A program made the position numbers and the translations under genes. The notes beneath the pieces were generated by a model. That model did no database searches. It was not told the DNA's origin and saw nothing but the letters and a program-made list of their open reading frames with translations. DNA of 64,000 bases from contig NZ_JAGQCW010000002.1 of the NCBI RefSeq assembly GCF_024346395.1, forward strand, positions 248,001 through 312,000, given 5' to 3'. The DNA is from Cyanobium sp. AMD-g. Lineage in GTDB: Bacteria > Cyanobacteriota > Cyanobacteriia > PCC-6307 > Cyanobiaceae. Within the stretch, counting starts at the first letter, position 1. Each line of letters starts with the position of its first letter. Positions 44,872 through 52,510 of this stretch are shown here, one piece after another.

Positions 44872-46224
44872 TCAGCCGATCCCCCCCACCAGCGGCCACC
44901 ACGCCGCCGCGGCCACCAGCTCCGCCTCACTGCAGCCCTCCGCGCGGCGCACCTCCTCCGCCTGGCTGTCGCACAGGGAGCCGTGCAGCGCTTCCCCCAG
45001 GGCCTGGCGCAGCAGGTCGCTGGCGGCGAAGGCGGCCGAGGCCTCCGCCAGGCTGGCCGGCAGGTGCGGCACCACCCCAGCGGGCAACCCGGCTGGATCA
45101 CCAACCACCGGCGGCGGCAGGGGGCGGTCTCGCGCCAGGCCATCGCCCACCACGGCCGCCGCCGCCCCCAGCAGCAGGTAGGGGTTGGCGGCCAGGTCCG
45201 CCACCTTCAGTTCCAGGTGGGCCGGGGCACCATCGGCCGCGGCGGGCACCAGTCGCAGGGCCGCCTCCCGGTTCTCCACTCCCCACACCTGAAACGGGGC
45301 CGACCAGGAGCCCGGGGCCAGCCGCCGGTAGGACACCGGCAGGGGACAGGCCAGGGCCAGCAGGGCCGGTAGTTCCTCCAGCAGCGCCGCCAGCACCCCG
45401 GCGCCCGCGTCGCTGAGGCCGGCCTCGCCGTCGCCGCCCTCCAGCAGCGCCGCCCCGCCTTGCCGCAGGCTCAGGTGCAGGTGGCCGCCGTTGCCCACCC
45501 GCTCCAGGCTGGGCTTGGGGCTGAAGCTGCAGCGCCAGCCGAAGCGCCGCGTCAGCCGCTGGATCAGCAACTTGGCGTGCACCAGGCGGTCGGCGGCCTC
45601 CAGGGGCGTGCCCGGCGCCAGCGACAGCTCGAACTGGCTGGCGCCGTACTCAGGGTGGAACTGCAGCCAGGGCAGGCCGGCGGCCTCCAGAGCCTCGAGC
45701 AGGGCGGTGGCGTAGTCGAGGCTCTCCACCAGCCGATCGGCCCCATAGGGCCCCCCGGGGATCGCCGGTGCTGGTGTGCCATCGGCAGCGGGGCTGGCCA
45801 CCAGCCATTCCAGTTCGAAACCGGCCCGCAGCTCCACCCCGGCGCGTTGCAGCTGCTCCATCTGGCGGCGGCACAGGTGGCGCTGGTCGCCGGCGTAGGG
45901 GGCGCCGCTGCGCTCGAAGCGCTCCCCCGGCGCCCAGGCCCAGCCGCTGGCCGGCTCCAGCGGCGCCAGGGCCGCCCCATCCGCCCGCAGGCGCAGGTCG
46001 CCGTCCGGCCGGGCCAGGCGATGGGCAGCAGCGATGCCGCCGTCGGCGCCGAAGGCATCGGCCACCGGCGAGAAGCCCACTCCCACTGCCGCGGCCGCCT
46101 CGAAACCGGCCAGGGGCACCACCTTCACCAACGGCGCCCCGGCATGGTTCACCCAGGTGATCGCCACCCAGCGGATCCCCTGGTCAGCCAGCGCCGCGGC
46201 CATGGGGGCGGAGGGATTGGACAC
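44872..46224 (-). CDS. Glutamine-synthetase-like enzyme (type III/gamma-glutamyl ligase group)
   Basis: About 450 residues of the GS fold: beta-grasp start (GIRWVAITWVNHAGAPLVKV), first metal-glutamate segment AGFELEWLV, GNGGHLHLSL with the ammonia/metal-site residues, NREAALRLVPAA and LELKVADLAANPYLLLG near the second metal/glutamate site. Shorter and more divergent than GlnA; it matches the type III glutamate-ammonia-ligase or gamma-glutamylamide synthetase group. The usual E-x-R of the C-terminal site appears as E-x-K. Start: GTG 46224 or ATG 46203; the frame beyond is inside the divergent hydrolase. Confidence 0.78.
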   Translation of the reverse strand: MSNPSAPMAAALADQGIRWVAITWVNHAGAPLVKVVPLAGFEAAAAVGVGFSPVADAFGADGGIAAAHRLARPDGDLRLRADGAALAPLEPASGWAWAPGERFERSGAPYAGDQRHLCRRQMEQLQRAGVELRAGFELEWLVASPAADGTPAPAIPGGPYGADRLVESLDYATALLEALEAAGLPWLQFHPEYGASQFELSLAPGTPLEAADRLVHAKLLIQRLTRRFGWRCSFSPKPSLERVGNGGHLHLSLRQGGAALLEGGDGEAGLSDAGAGVLAALLEELPALLALACPLPVSYRRLAPGSWSAPFQVWGVENREAALRLVPAAADGAPAHLELKVADLAANPYLLLGAAAAVVGDGLARDRPLPPPVVGDPAGLPAGVVPHLPASLAEASAAFAASDLLRQALGEALHGSLCDSQAEEVRRAEGCSEAELVAAAAWWPLVGGIG

Positions 46225-46247
46225 GGGCCCAGCGAGCGTCTGCCGCC

Positions 46248-46916
46248 ATGATTGGGCGGATCGCCGCCGCCCGCATGCCGTCGTGCTCACCCGCCGATTG
46301 GCTCCAGCCCGGCGGCACCGCGCTGCTGCTGGTGGATCTGCAGCAGGGCACCTGCGGCGACGCCCAGCCCCGGTCGGATGCGGACTTTGATCGCCGCTTC
46401 CGCGCCACCACCCTGCCGAACGCCCAGCGGGTGCTGGCGGCGGCCCGGCTGGGCGGGCTGGAGGTGATCCACACCGTGATCGCCAACCTCACCGCCGACG
46501 GGCGCGACCGCAGCTTTGACTACAAGCGCTGCGGCATGGGCTTCCCGCCCGGCAGCCGCGCCGCCGAGGTGATCGCCGAGCTGGCGCCGCTGGCCGATGA
46601 GCTGGTGCTCCCCAAGAGCTCCTCCTCGCCCTTCAGCTCCACCAGCCTCGACTACCTGCTGCGCAACCTGGAGGTCCGCACCCTGGTGGTGATCGGCCTG
46701 CTCACCGACCAGTGCATCGACCACACCGTCAAGGACGCCGCCGACCGCGGCTACCGGGTGGTGTGCGTCCACGACGCCTGCCAGGCGGTGACCCCGGAGC
46801 GCCATGTCGCGGCCCTGGCGTGCTTTGCCGGCTATGGCGAGCAGATCAGCACCGGGGAGTTCCTGGCGGCACTCAGCGCAGCACCCCGCCCTCAGGCGCT
46901 CGGCTCCGGGTCGTAG
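46248..46916 (+). CDS. Isochorismatase-family cysteine hydrolase
   Basis: 222 residues with the complete catalytic triad of the family: Asp in ALLLVDLQQGTC, Lys in LVLPKSSSSPFSS and Cys in GLLTDQCIDHTVKDAADRG. Known members hydrolyse isochorismate, nicotinamide, biuret or ureido compounds. Divergent from the GS-like gene with 23 bases between starts, so both may serve one amide/nitrogen pathway. Overlaps the following convergent gene by 25 bases. Confidence 0.87.
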   Translation: MIGRIAAARMPSCSPADWLQPGGTALLLVDLQQGTCGDAQPRSDADFDRRFRATTLPNAQRVLAAARLGGLEVIHTVIANLTADGRDRSFDYKRCGMGFPPGSRAAEVIAELAPLADELVLPKSSSSPFSSTSLDYLLRNLEVRTLVVIGLLTDQCIDHTVKDAADRGYRVVCVHDACQAVTPERHVAALACFAGYGEQISTGEFLAALSAAPRPQALGSGS

Positions 46917-47239
46917 TACACGCCGGAGGCGTTGAACGGGGGCAGAGTGGTGACGTATTCCGTCGTCAGGGTGGCGGGGTCGAAGGCGATGATCGTCCGC
47001 GTCCGGTCGAGCCACTGCACCCGGTGGGCGGCGGTGACCGTCAGGGTGGCCACCCAGGGGCCCACGACGCTGTCATTGAGACCGAAATCGCCGCCCTCGG
47101 GGTGGCGCTCGTACAGCTTGACCACGCCATGGGCCAGGACCCGGTCCGGGTCGCACAGCCAGTAGCCGGTGCGGCCGGCCAGGATGACCTCGGACACCCG
47201 GGAGTGGCCGGCCGCGGCGAAGCAGAGGTGGACGGCCAT
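46892..47239 (-). CDS. Conserved hypothetical protein
   Basis: 115 residues from ATG 47239 (MAVHLCFAAAGHSRVSEVIL). Predominantly beta, no signal peptide or membrane helix, no recognized domain. The longer open frame upstream has R/P/G-rich composition and is not supported. Interval 47240-47427 upstream shows no clear element. Confidence 0.55.
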   Translation of the reverse strand: MAVHLCFAAAGHSRVSEVILAGRTGYWLCDPDRVLAHGVVKLYERHPEGGDFGLNDSVVGPWVATLTVTAAHRVQWLDRTRTIIAFDPATLTTEYVTTLPPFNASGVYYDPEPSA

Positions 47240-47427
47240 GGTGCGCGGAGCTGCTGCTGAAGTCGGGCGGGGTGCCACGTGGTGCCGGGGGGCACGGCGT
47301 GGCGATGTGCCGGCGTCCCGGCTTGGTATCGGGAGGCCGCTCGGGTCACGCCCGGACCTGTCCACCTTCCCCTGGAGCACCCTCCGCCCGCATCCCCAGA
47401 ACGGGGGATTGGCCCGGCCAGGCCGGT

Positions 47428-48138
47428 TCAGCCGGTGACAGGGGTGCGGCCCTCCAGGGCCGATTCCAGGTTGATCAGCCCGGCGGCGATCGACTTGACG
47501 ACGGCCTTGGTGCGGTTGTCCACCTGGAGCTTCTGGAAGATGTGCTTCACGTGGGTCCTGACGGTCTCGGGGCTGACCACCAGCTCCTGGCTGATCCGCT
47601 GGTCGGTCAGGCCCAGCATCAGGTGGTTCAGCACCACCCGCTCGCGCTCGGTCAGCGGTTCGATCAGAGCCGGTGGCGGCTGCTGCCGCAGCACCGATGC
47701 CACCGGCTCGGGGTAGTAGATGCCGCCGCCGGCCACCACCCGCAAGGCCGGCATGAACAGGCCCGACGCGAAGCAGATGCCGTTGCAGCCCCGGGCCAGG
47801 GCCTCCCGCACCAGGGCCTCGTTGGCGTCGTCGGCGATCAGCAGGGTGCGGATGGCGGGATCGAGCGCTTTCGTGTGCTCCACCAGCGAGAGGCCTGTCC
47901 CCTCCTGCAGCCTCTGGCTGACCACCACCAGCGACGGCCGCTGCCGCTCCACGAGCCGGAAACCCTCCTCCTCCGTCGTGGCGGCCCCCACCAGGCTCCT
48001 CTGGACCGGGGTGATGCACATGAAGGCCCCCAGCCATTTCATGTGCTCCAGACAGGCCACCGTGGTGAGCCCTGCCAGGATCCCCTCCAGCTCCTCCAGC
48101 AGGGAGGGGATCCCCGGGATGAGATCCGTGAGGTCCAC
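47428..48138 (-). CDS. LuxR/NarL-type regulator with atypical receiver
   Basis: 236 residues: receiver-like N-terminal domain and a C-terminal LuxR helix-turn-helix (LTERERVVLNHLMLGLTDQR, VSPETVRTHVKHIFQKLQV). In the receiver, the strand that normally ends with the phospho-accepting Asp reads SLVVVSQRLQ, so it probably does not work by Asp phosphorylation. The start is GTG 48138. No histidine kinase neighbour is present. Confidence 0.8.
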   Translation of the reverse strand: MDLTDLIPGIPSLLEELEGILAGLTTVACLEHMKWLGAFMCITPVQRSLVGAATTEEEGFRLVERQRPSLVVVSQRLQEGTGLSLVEHTKALDPAIRTLLIADDANEALVREALARGCNGICFASGLFMPALRVVAGGGIYYPEPVASVLRQQPPPALIEPLTERERVVLNHLMLGLTDQRISQELVVSPETVRTHVKHIFQKLQVDNRTKAVVKSIAAGLINLESALEGRTPVTG

Positions 48139-48230
48139 AGCCGGCGGAACGAGCGGTGTGCATGATGCCCGGGTCGCGGGGGGTCTGGGGCTGCTGGGTC
48201 TTCGCCGCGGAGCTCGCCGCCTGAGACTTG

Positions 48231-48590
48231 TCAGTCAGCCCCGATCAGCTGGGCCTCGAGCCCCAGTTGCCGGGCGGCCCTCACGAACGGCTCATCCAGG
48301 CTGCAGCGGGTGGCGCCCCGTCCGGCGGCGATGGCCAGGTGCAGTGCATCGGCCGCCCTCAGCGTCGTGGTCCAACCACGCAGACAGGCGTCGGCATTGC
48401 GGCAGTCCTGGGGTTCCACCTCCAGCACCAGAAAACCTGGAGCCAGAGTGCGTTCAATGCCGTGCAGCACCGCCTCGGCCTGCGCGGGGCCCAGGGCCCC
48501 GGTGCGCACCTTGAGCCCGAGAGCGGAATGGAGCTCGGTGGCACCCCAGGCGCTGATCGCCAGCGGCACGCTGGTGTCCAGCTACAGCAT
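48231..48590 (-). pseudogene. vapC: VapC PIN-domain toxin interrupted by an amber codon at position 3
   Basis: ATG 48590 follows directly on the antitoxin stop (TGATG). Codon 3 is TAG (48584-48582), where VapC proteins usually have Tyr in MLYLDTSV; the frame then continues LDTSVPLAISAWGATELHSA to the C-terminal DALHLAIAAGRG and a normal stop. The remaining open frame starting at GTG (48569) would lack the first catalytic Asp (LDTS). PIN RNase activity should therefore be lost unless the stop is suppressed or is a sequencing error. Confidence 0.85.
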
Positions 48591-48838
48591 CAGGAGCCGA
48601 TGTCATCCCGCAGGGTGCGCATCGTCTCCACGCCGCTGGTGGCCTGATGGGGCAGGGAGTCCCGCAGGGCCTGGAGCTGGGGCAGGAGATCCCGCACCGT
48701 CTGCTGGGGAACCAGCTCAGCGATGGCTTTGCCGCGGCGGGTGATCACCACCGGCTGGCCTTGCTCCACGGCGTCGAGCAGGCTCGACAGCCGGGCCTTG
48801 GCCTCCGCCACCGTGTCCTGTCGCAAGGTGTTGGTCAT
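48590..48838 (-). CDS. vapB: VapB/Phd-type antitoxin
   Basis: 82 residues. Phd/YefM-like DNA-binding N-terminus (AEAKARLSSLLDAVEQGQPV, VITRRGKAIAELVP) and a toxin-binding helical tail. Would neutralize the PIN toxin and autorepress. ATG 48838 used; TTG 48850 is in frame. The start codon lies within a near-perfect palindrome, a likely autoregulatory operator. The antitoxin frame is intact though the toxin is not. Confidence 0.85.
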   Translation of the reverse strand: MTNTLRQDTVAEAKARLSSLLDAVEQGQPVVITRRGKAIAELVPQQTVRDLLPQLQALRDSLPHQATSGVETMRTLRDDIGS

Positions 48839-48851
48839 CACGATGACCAAC
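48830..48851. promoter_or_regulatory. Palindromic operator over the vapB start
   Basis: Ten-base perfect arms GTTGGTCATC and GATGACCAAC separated by 2 bases, covering the vapB ATG (48838-48836). Typical size and position for toxin-antitoxin autorepression. Confidence 0.6.
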
Positions 48852-48998
48852 GTTAGGGCGGCTCATTGGGCGGCCCCCCCCCTGCAGTAGTGGCCAAGGC
48901 GCGCCGTCTGTTCATGACCCCTCAGGCCACCAGCCGCGTCGGCGGCAGGGCCGGAGGGGAGATGCTGCCCTTGCAACTGCCAGCGAAAAAAGGCGAGA

Positions 48999-49432
48999 TC
49001 AGCTAAACAACGGCGTGCAGCTTTGCCGTATCCAGATCGAGAGTTCTTCAAGCACCTGATCACGCTGTGGAGGGGAGGTTTCTGCGAGCCGCCACAGGCG
49101 CTGCTCCGCCTCTTCATGGCGGGGCTTCCACTCAAACCCATTCGCCCGCAGCACCATCTTCACAGAGAAAAACGCCACCCGCTTGTTGCCATCGGGTAAG
49201 GGGTGGCCCTTGGCGAAGGCGTAGGCCACAACAGCAGCCAGAAGAGCGATGTCCGCCTCAGGCCTGAAGGTGTGGAATGCCAGGACTTCCGCCAGAGCGG
49301 TTTCGATCTTGCGTTGATCAGGCGTTGATCAGGCGTTACCTGGAGACCACCATGCCTGTTGATCGTCGCCGAATGGACCCGTGCAATCTCAACAGGGCCT
49401 GGGAGGATCAGGGCCCCAGGCGCAATCCTCAC
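48999..49432 (-). pseudogene. doc: Doc/Fic-type toxin frameshifted by an 11-bp tandem duplication
   Basis: GTG 49432 overlaps the antitoxin stop (GTGA). The frame reads RIAPGALILPGPVEIARVHS ... VTPDQ, then shifts. The unit GGCGTTGATCA occurs twice in tandem at about 49310-49332 (plus-strand view). Removing one copy restores a continuous Doc protein running through KIETALAEVLAFHTFRPEAD to the Fic-core motif HPLPDGNKRVAFFSVKM. In relatives Doc phosphorylates EF-Tu. The allele is inactive as read, but reversible by slippage. Confidence 0.85.
49310..49332. repeat. 11-bp tandem duplication inside doc
   Basis: Two adjacent copies of an 11-base unit (GCGTTGATCAG) followed by a partial third (GCGTT). 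Eleven is not a multiple of three, so copy number decides the reading frame of doc. Confidence 0.85.
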
Positions 49433-49620
49433 TGAGCCAGCGAACGGAACACGTCGTCGTACTCGTCCATGAACGCCAGAGCGTCATCGATGAGTTCCTG
49501 GCGCACTCCATGCCGCGTCGTCAGGGGCGGGAGAGCGCCTGGCCGGGGAGGCTCAGCAGAGGGCTCGCTGCTCTGACCGGCAACCTTGCTCTTCCAGATG
49601 GTGGAGGCATCAGTAGCCAC
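49429..49620 (-). CDS. Antitoxin partner of the Doc-type toxin
   Basis: 63 residues from GTG 49620, polar N-terminus (ATDASTIWKSKVAGQSSEPS) and a C-terminal helix (RQELIDDALAFMDEYDDVFR) of the kind that wraps a Fic/Doc toxin. Stop overlaps the doc start by 4 bases. The open frame upstream runs into the att repeat and is not real. Family assigned from context. Confidence 0.6.
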   Translation of the reverse strand: MATDASTIWKSKVAGQSSEPSAEPPRPGALPPLTTRHGVRQELIDDALAFMDEYDDVFRSLAQ

Positions 49621-49690
49621 GGCTGGCAGCTCAGGTTCAAGTGAATTGACACTAGCCCTGATGGTCAACCTTCCGGATGGCCGGAGTGAC

Positions 49691-49713
49691 ATGGATCCCC
49701 GCCTTTGCTGGGA
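49691..49713. repeat. Hairpin next to the left att site
   Basis: GATCCC and GGGATC arms with an inner GC/GC pair, 10-30 bases beyond the displaced tRNA fragment. Before integration this would have been just 3' of tRNA-Val on the minus strand, where a tRNA terminator is expected; no T-run follows. Confidence 0.3.
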
Positions 49714-49722
49714 TCTGAGAGA

Positions 49723-49766
49723 TGCCCGATGCCGGTTTCGAACCAGCGACATCCTGCTTGTAAGGC
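49723..49766. repeat. attL: displaced 3' part of tRNA-Val (44 bp)
   Basis: Identical over 44 bases to 59700-59743, the anticodon-to-3'-end part of tRNA-Val. Identity stops at 49767. This is the direct repeat created by site-specific integration. Confidence 0.92.
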
Positions 49767-49816
49767 GTGGAAATATGCCAGTGACCACAAGGACTCTTGG
49801 AGAATCCTTCAAATTG

Positions 49817-49836
49817 TTGCGCAGGAGTGTGCGCAA
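49817..49836. promoter_or_regulatory. Island motif TGCGCA-N6-TGCGCA, left copy
   Basis: TTGCGCA and TGCGCAA flank GGAGTG, 51 bases inside attL. The same spaced motif recurs at 56.37 and 59.60 kb. Candidate binding site for the island's integrase, Xis or repressor. Confidence 0.5.
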
Positions 49837-49919
49837 AACTGCCTGAGCATGCATGAGGCCAGCCCTGAGTGCCTGTCTTGTGGGCAGGTTGTCGGTGGAA
49901 CCAGTCCGTCGGGTTGACG

Positions 49920-50099
49920 TCAGCCCTTCAGTTCCTCGGCCAAGGCGAGCACGCAGCCCAGCACTTCCCCGAACTGTTAAGCCAGGTTGTCCCGCTCCGG
50001 GGATCCGACCGGGGTAGCGTTCACGCTGAGGCCCATGGCCTCTAGCCGCTGGCGCAGCTCAGCTTGGCGGGCACGGCGCGGGTCAGGCTCAGGCTCAGG
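49920..50099 (-). pseudogene. Decayed member of the MPEPDPRR small-protein family
   Basis: Minus strand reads PEPEPDPRRARQAELRQRLE, then NATPVGSPERDNLA, a TAA codon (49979-49977), and QFGEVLGCVLALAEELKG ending at 49920. It aligns end to end with the four other copies at 51.3-53.1 kb. No start codon remains and the internal stop replaces what is probably a Gln codon. Opposite strand to the others. Confidence 0.7.
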
Positions 50100-50116
50100 C
50101 CACCGTTAAGGGCCTC

Positions 50117-50296
50117 GACATTGCTGCTGAGCTGGGCGCCTGGCTTAGTTCTGCTGAGCTGGCAGCAGTGGCTGGCAGCAGTGACAGAACCATAAGGGGG
50201 TGGAAGGACGGCCACCAGCTCCGCCCTGGCTTGGTGCTGCAGCGCCGGAAGGTGGGAAAGCTGGTCTGGTGGCGGATTGTGCGCGAGGCGGACTGA
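50117..50296 (+). pseudogene. Remnant of a small helix-turn-helix protein
   Basis: Open frame without ATG/GTG/TTG start reading DIAAELGAWLSSAELAAVAG then SSDRTIRGWKDGHQLRPGLV and a basic tail ending READ. Looks like an excisionase-type DNA-binding protein whose start has been lost next to the decayed PEPDPRR copy. Confidence 0.4.
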
Positions 50297-50331
50297 CGGC
50301 AGCCGGTGCCAGCAGTTGCTAATGCGCAACG

Positions 50332-50347
50332 GCAACAATGTTGTTGC
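50332..50347. promoter_or_regulatory. Palindrome in an AT-rich promoter region
   Basis: GCAACAA-tg-TTGTTGC, perfect 7-base arms, followed by an AT-rich stretch with TATTTT- and TATGAAT-like elements before ATG 50420. Likely promoter/operator of the 50420 gene. Confidence 0.4.
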
Positions 50348-50419
50348 AATTTGGATAATGCAATACCCCCTATTTTACGTCGGTTGATGTTATGAATAGG
50401 TGGCCCCTGCATCCCGCCC

Positions 50420-50674
50420 ATGAACCCCGACACCCTCGCCGAGCTGCTGGCCGAACTCGGCCCCCCGTCTGACATCGCCGCCGGCTTGGCCTGGCAGCAA
50501 GTCGAAATGATCGAGGACTGCCTTGTCGCTGTCGCCGACCTGCGCCTCTTCGATGGCGTGGTTGCCCCAAAGGTCACCGAGACCGTTTCCAGAATCACCT
50601 GGCACCTGACCACGGCGCTGCGGGAGATCGAAACCCTCCCGGCGTTGCTGGCACTCACTGGTGAGGTGGCCTGA
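50420..50674 (+). CDS. Island hypothetical protein, 84 aa
   Basis: Acidic helical protein (MNPDTLAELLAELGPPSDIA ... ETLPALLALTGEVA). No family recognized. Preceded by a promoter-like AT-rich region and overlapping the next small ORF by one base (TGATG), so the two form an operon. Confidence 0.6.
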   Translation: MNPDTLAELLAELGPPSDIAAGLAWQQVEMIEDCLVAVADLRLFDGVVAPKVTETVSRITWHLTTALREIETLPALLALTGEVA

Positions 50675-50817
50675 TGGAGCCCACCGCCAGCACCATCGGC
50701 GCCATCGTCCAGGCGATCACTGCCCGCTACGACATCGCCATGGCCACGGGCGAGTGGCCCGACCGCCCCCTCTGGCTGCAGCCAAAGCAACAGGCGCCCC
50801 AGCCCCCGCCGGGCTAG
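50674..50817 (+). CDS. Island small protein, 47 aa
   Basis: ATG 50674 shares a base with the previous stop. MEPTASTIGAIVQAITARYD then a proline/glutamine-rich tail. Too short for family assignment; coupling to the upstream gene is the main support. Confidence 0.45.
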   Translation: MEPTASTIGAIVQAITARYDIAMATGEWPDRPLWLQPKQQAPQPPPG

Positions 50818-50996
50818 GGCCCGGGCAGACACCGCTAGCAGCACTGCCAGGCCCACCCTGCATCGACGCCCAACCCTCTCGGGTCGCCCTGCGGATCGGG
50901 AAGGCGAAGCGCCGCCGCAATTGAGACAAATAGCTAAATGCCTCACGTCTGCAGCATGTTCGTTCCAGATTGAAGGTGGCTCCTGCCTTCAACGCC

Positions 50997-51479
50997 ATGG
51001 ACACTAAGCACAGCCGGTTCTTGGCCTTGGCTGAGCTGCTTCTCGATGAGATCCATGCCACTACCGAAGTCCCTGCTACGGCTGAAGATGTGGCGGAGCT
51101 ACTTAGCAGAATGATTCTCACCATTGATGCCTTTCGTGTAGCTGGTGGCGATGTTCCAAGTTTTCTGGAAAAGACTGTCAGATTTATGGATGCCTATCAG
51201 GAAGTCGGCCAGGCCGTCTTGGCGTCACCCGTTACTCCGTCCAGTCCTGGCTGGTCTAAACCTGCCGGAGACACTGGGGACCATCCTCCCTTTCCCATGC
51301 CAGAACCAGATCCGCGCCGTATCCGCTTGGAGGAGCTTCGCCACCAGCTAGAAACTCTGGCCCGGCAGGTGCTGACATCACCGGTTGACTCGCTGGAGCG
51401 GGGCACCCTGAGTGAGCAGTTCCGTGAGCTTATGGATCATGTGCTGGTTCTGCGCAGGGAGCTTGAGGCTGACCCTTAG
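50997..51479 (+). CDS. Helical protein fused to a PEPDPRR-family domain
   Basis: 160 residues. Residues 1-75 are a helical region (SRFLALAELLLDEIHATTEV, SRMILTIDAFRVAGGD), then a P/S/G linker, then from about residue 101 a complete PEPDPRR unit (MPEPDPRRIRLEELRHQLET, SPVDSLERGTLSEQFRELMD, VLVLRRELEADP). An internal start at the MPEPDPRR methionine (51298) could also produce the short form. Start ATG 50997; TTG 50970 in frame. Confidence 0.6.
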   Translation: MDTKHSRFLALAELLLDEIHATTEVPATAEDVAELLSRMILTIDAFRVAGGDVPSFLEKTVRFMDAYQEVGQAVLASPVTPSSPGWSKPAGDTGDHPPFPMPEPDPRRIRLEELRHQLETLARQVLTSPVDSLERGTLSEQFRELMDHVLVLRRELEADP

Positions 51480-51632
51480 TCCGCCGGCTTCTGCCATCCA
51501 TCCCCTGAGCTAGCTAACTGAGCCGATTCTTCGCAGTAAGCCACCTTCCTGAGACGCAACTAAGCCGGCTTCGGCTAAGCCCGAGGCCCTGCAATGCTTC
51601 CGACCAGTCACCGCAAGCGATTTCAGCCCTAC

Positions 51633-51656
51633 TTGACGTCTAGTTGGAAACGTCAA
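51633..51656. promoter_or_regulatory. Inverted repeat upstream of the compact recombinase
   Basis: TTGACGT and ACGTCAA, 7-base perfect arms with a 10-base spacer, 31 bases before ATG 51688. A purine-rich GGAGGGAGG ribosome site follows. Likely operator/promoter. Confidence 0.4.
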
Positions 51657-51687
51657 CAGAGTGGAGGGAGGCAGAACGCTTCTTACC

Positions 51688-52278
51688 ATGCCGAAGACCG
51701 CCGGATCCGGCCAAGCCCGCACCCTCACCCCGGAGGAGCTGGACGCCCTGCTGGATGCTGCCCCCTCCCACACCTACCGGGCGTTGTGGTCGGTCATGCG
51801 CTTCACCGGCAGCCGTGTGAGCGAGACGTTGGCCCTGCGGTGGGGCGTCATCCACAGCGACCGGATCGTGTTCCGTGCTGCCGACACCAAGACACAGGGC
51901 AGCCGCGAGCCGATGGTGGGGGCCTCCCTGCGCGAGGAGCTGGGCGCCTACCGAGAATTCTGGACTAACAGACGTGGCAAAGCCCCCCAGGCTGCCGATC
52001 TAGTGTTCCCTTCCCCGAGGCTGCCCGGCCAACCGCTGACCCGTGCGGCTGCTGATCTGGCCCTGAGGACCGCGCTCAAGACCTTGGGTGATGCGTTCCC
52101 TTCCGGCGTAAGCCTGCACACCTTCCGCCGAAGTCTGGCCACGACGATGAGCCAGAGGGGGGCCAGCCTTAAGACCGTGGCGCGGTTCACCGGCCACGCC
52201 AACCTGGGCCAGCTCCAGAACTACATCGATGTCAGCCATGCAACTGAGGCCGCTGCCTTGGCCGTGATCGACGGATGA
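51688..52278 (+). CDS. Compact tyrosine recombinase
   Basis: 196 residues consisting almost only of the catalytic domain: Arg I in MRFTGSRVSETLALRWG, HTFRRSLATTM (HxxR), FTGHANLGQLQNYIDVSH with the second His and the nucleophile Tyr. The N-terminal core-binding and arm-binding domains are absent, as in some small phage, integron-like or transposon recombinases. Strong ribosome site (GGAGGGAGG). Not adjacent to either att site, so it is not the obvious integrase of the island. Confidence 0.82.
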   Translation: MPKTAGSGQARTLTPEELDALLDAAPSHTYRALWSVMRFTGSRVSETLALRWGVIHSDRIVFRAADTKTQGSREPMVGASLREELGAYREFWTNRRGKAPQAADLVFPSPRLPGQPLTRAAADLALRTALKTLGDAFPSGVSLHTFRRSLATTMSQRGASLKTVARFTGHANLGQLQNYIDVSHATEAAALAVIDG

Positions 52279-52335
52279 AGCCGTCTTCGATCACTCCCTT
52301 TAAGCTCCTTGGCGCTGACGACAAAAAGCGCATAG

Positions 52336-52479
52336 ATGGCTGAGCTGGAAAACGATCAGGCCCTCGCCCTCGCTGTCTGGCTGACCAGCTCTATCCACGT
52401 GGATGGCATTGATGCAGCCGAGAAGCTCGCAGAGGTGCTCGGCGTTGAGGGCTTGCTGGGCTTTGAGCCCGAGCCCTGA
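52336..52479 (+). CDS. Island small acidic protein, 47 aa
   Basis: MAELENDQALALAVWLTSSI then HVDGIDAAEKLAEVLGVEGL and FEPEP. Acidic, helical, unknown. Between the recombinase and the PEPDPRR tandem array, all in one direction. Confidence 0.45.
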   Translation: MAELENDQALALAVWLTSSIHVDGIDAAEKLAEVLGVEGLLGFEPEP

Positions 52480-52510
52480 TCACCCCTTGTGCCAATCCGC
52501 CTAAGGCCAC

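Noticed and set aside
48913-49005. 30-codon plus-strand ORF between vapB and doc
   Set aside because: Short, no ribosome site and no conserved pattern.
49705-49917. Plus-strand ORF running through the left att repeat
   Set aside because: Most of it is antisense tRNA sequence, so it is not a gene.
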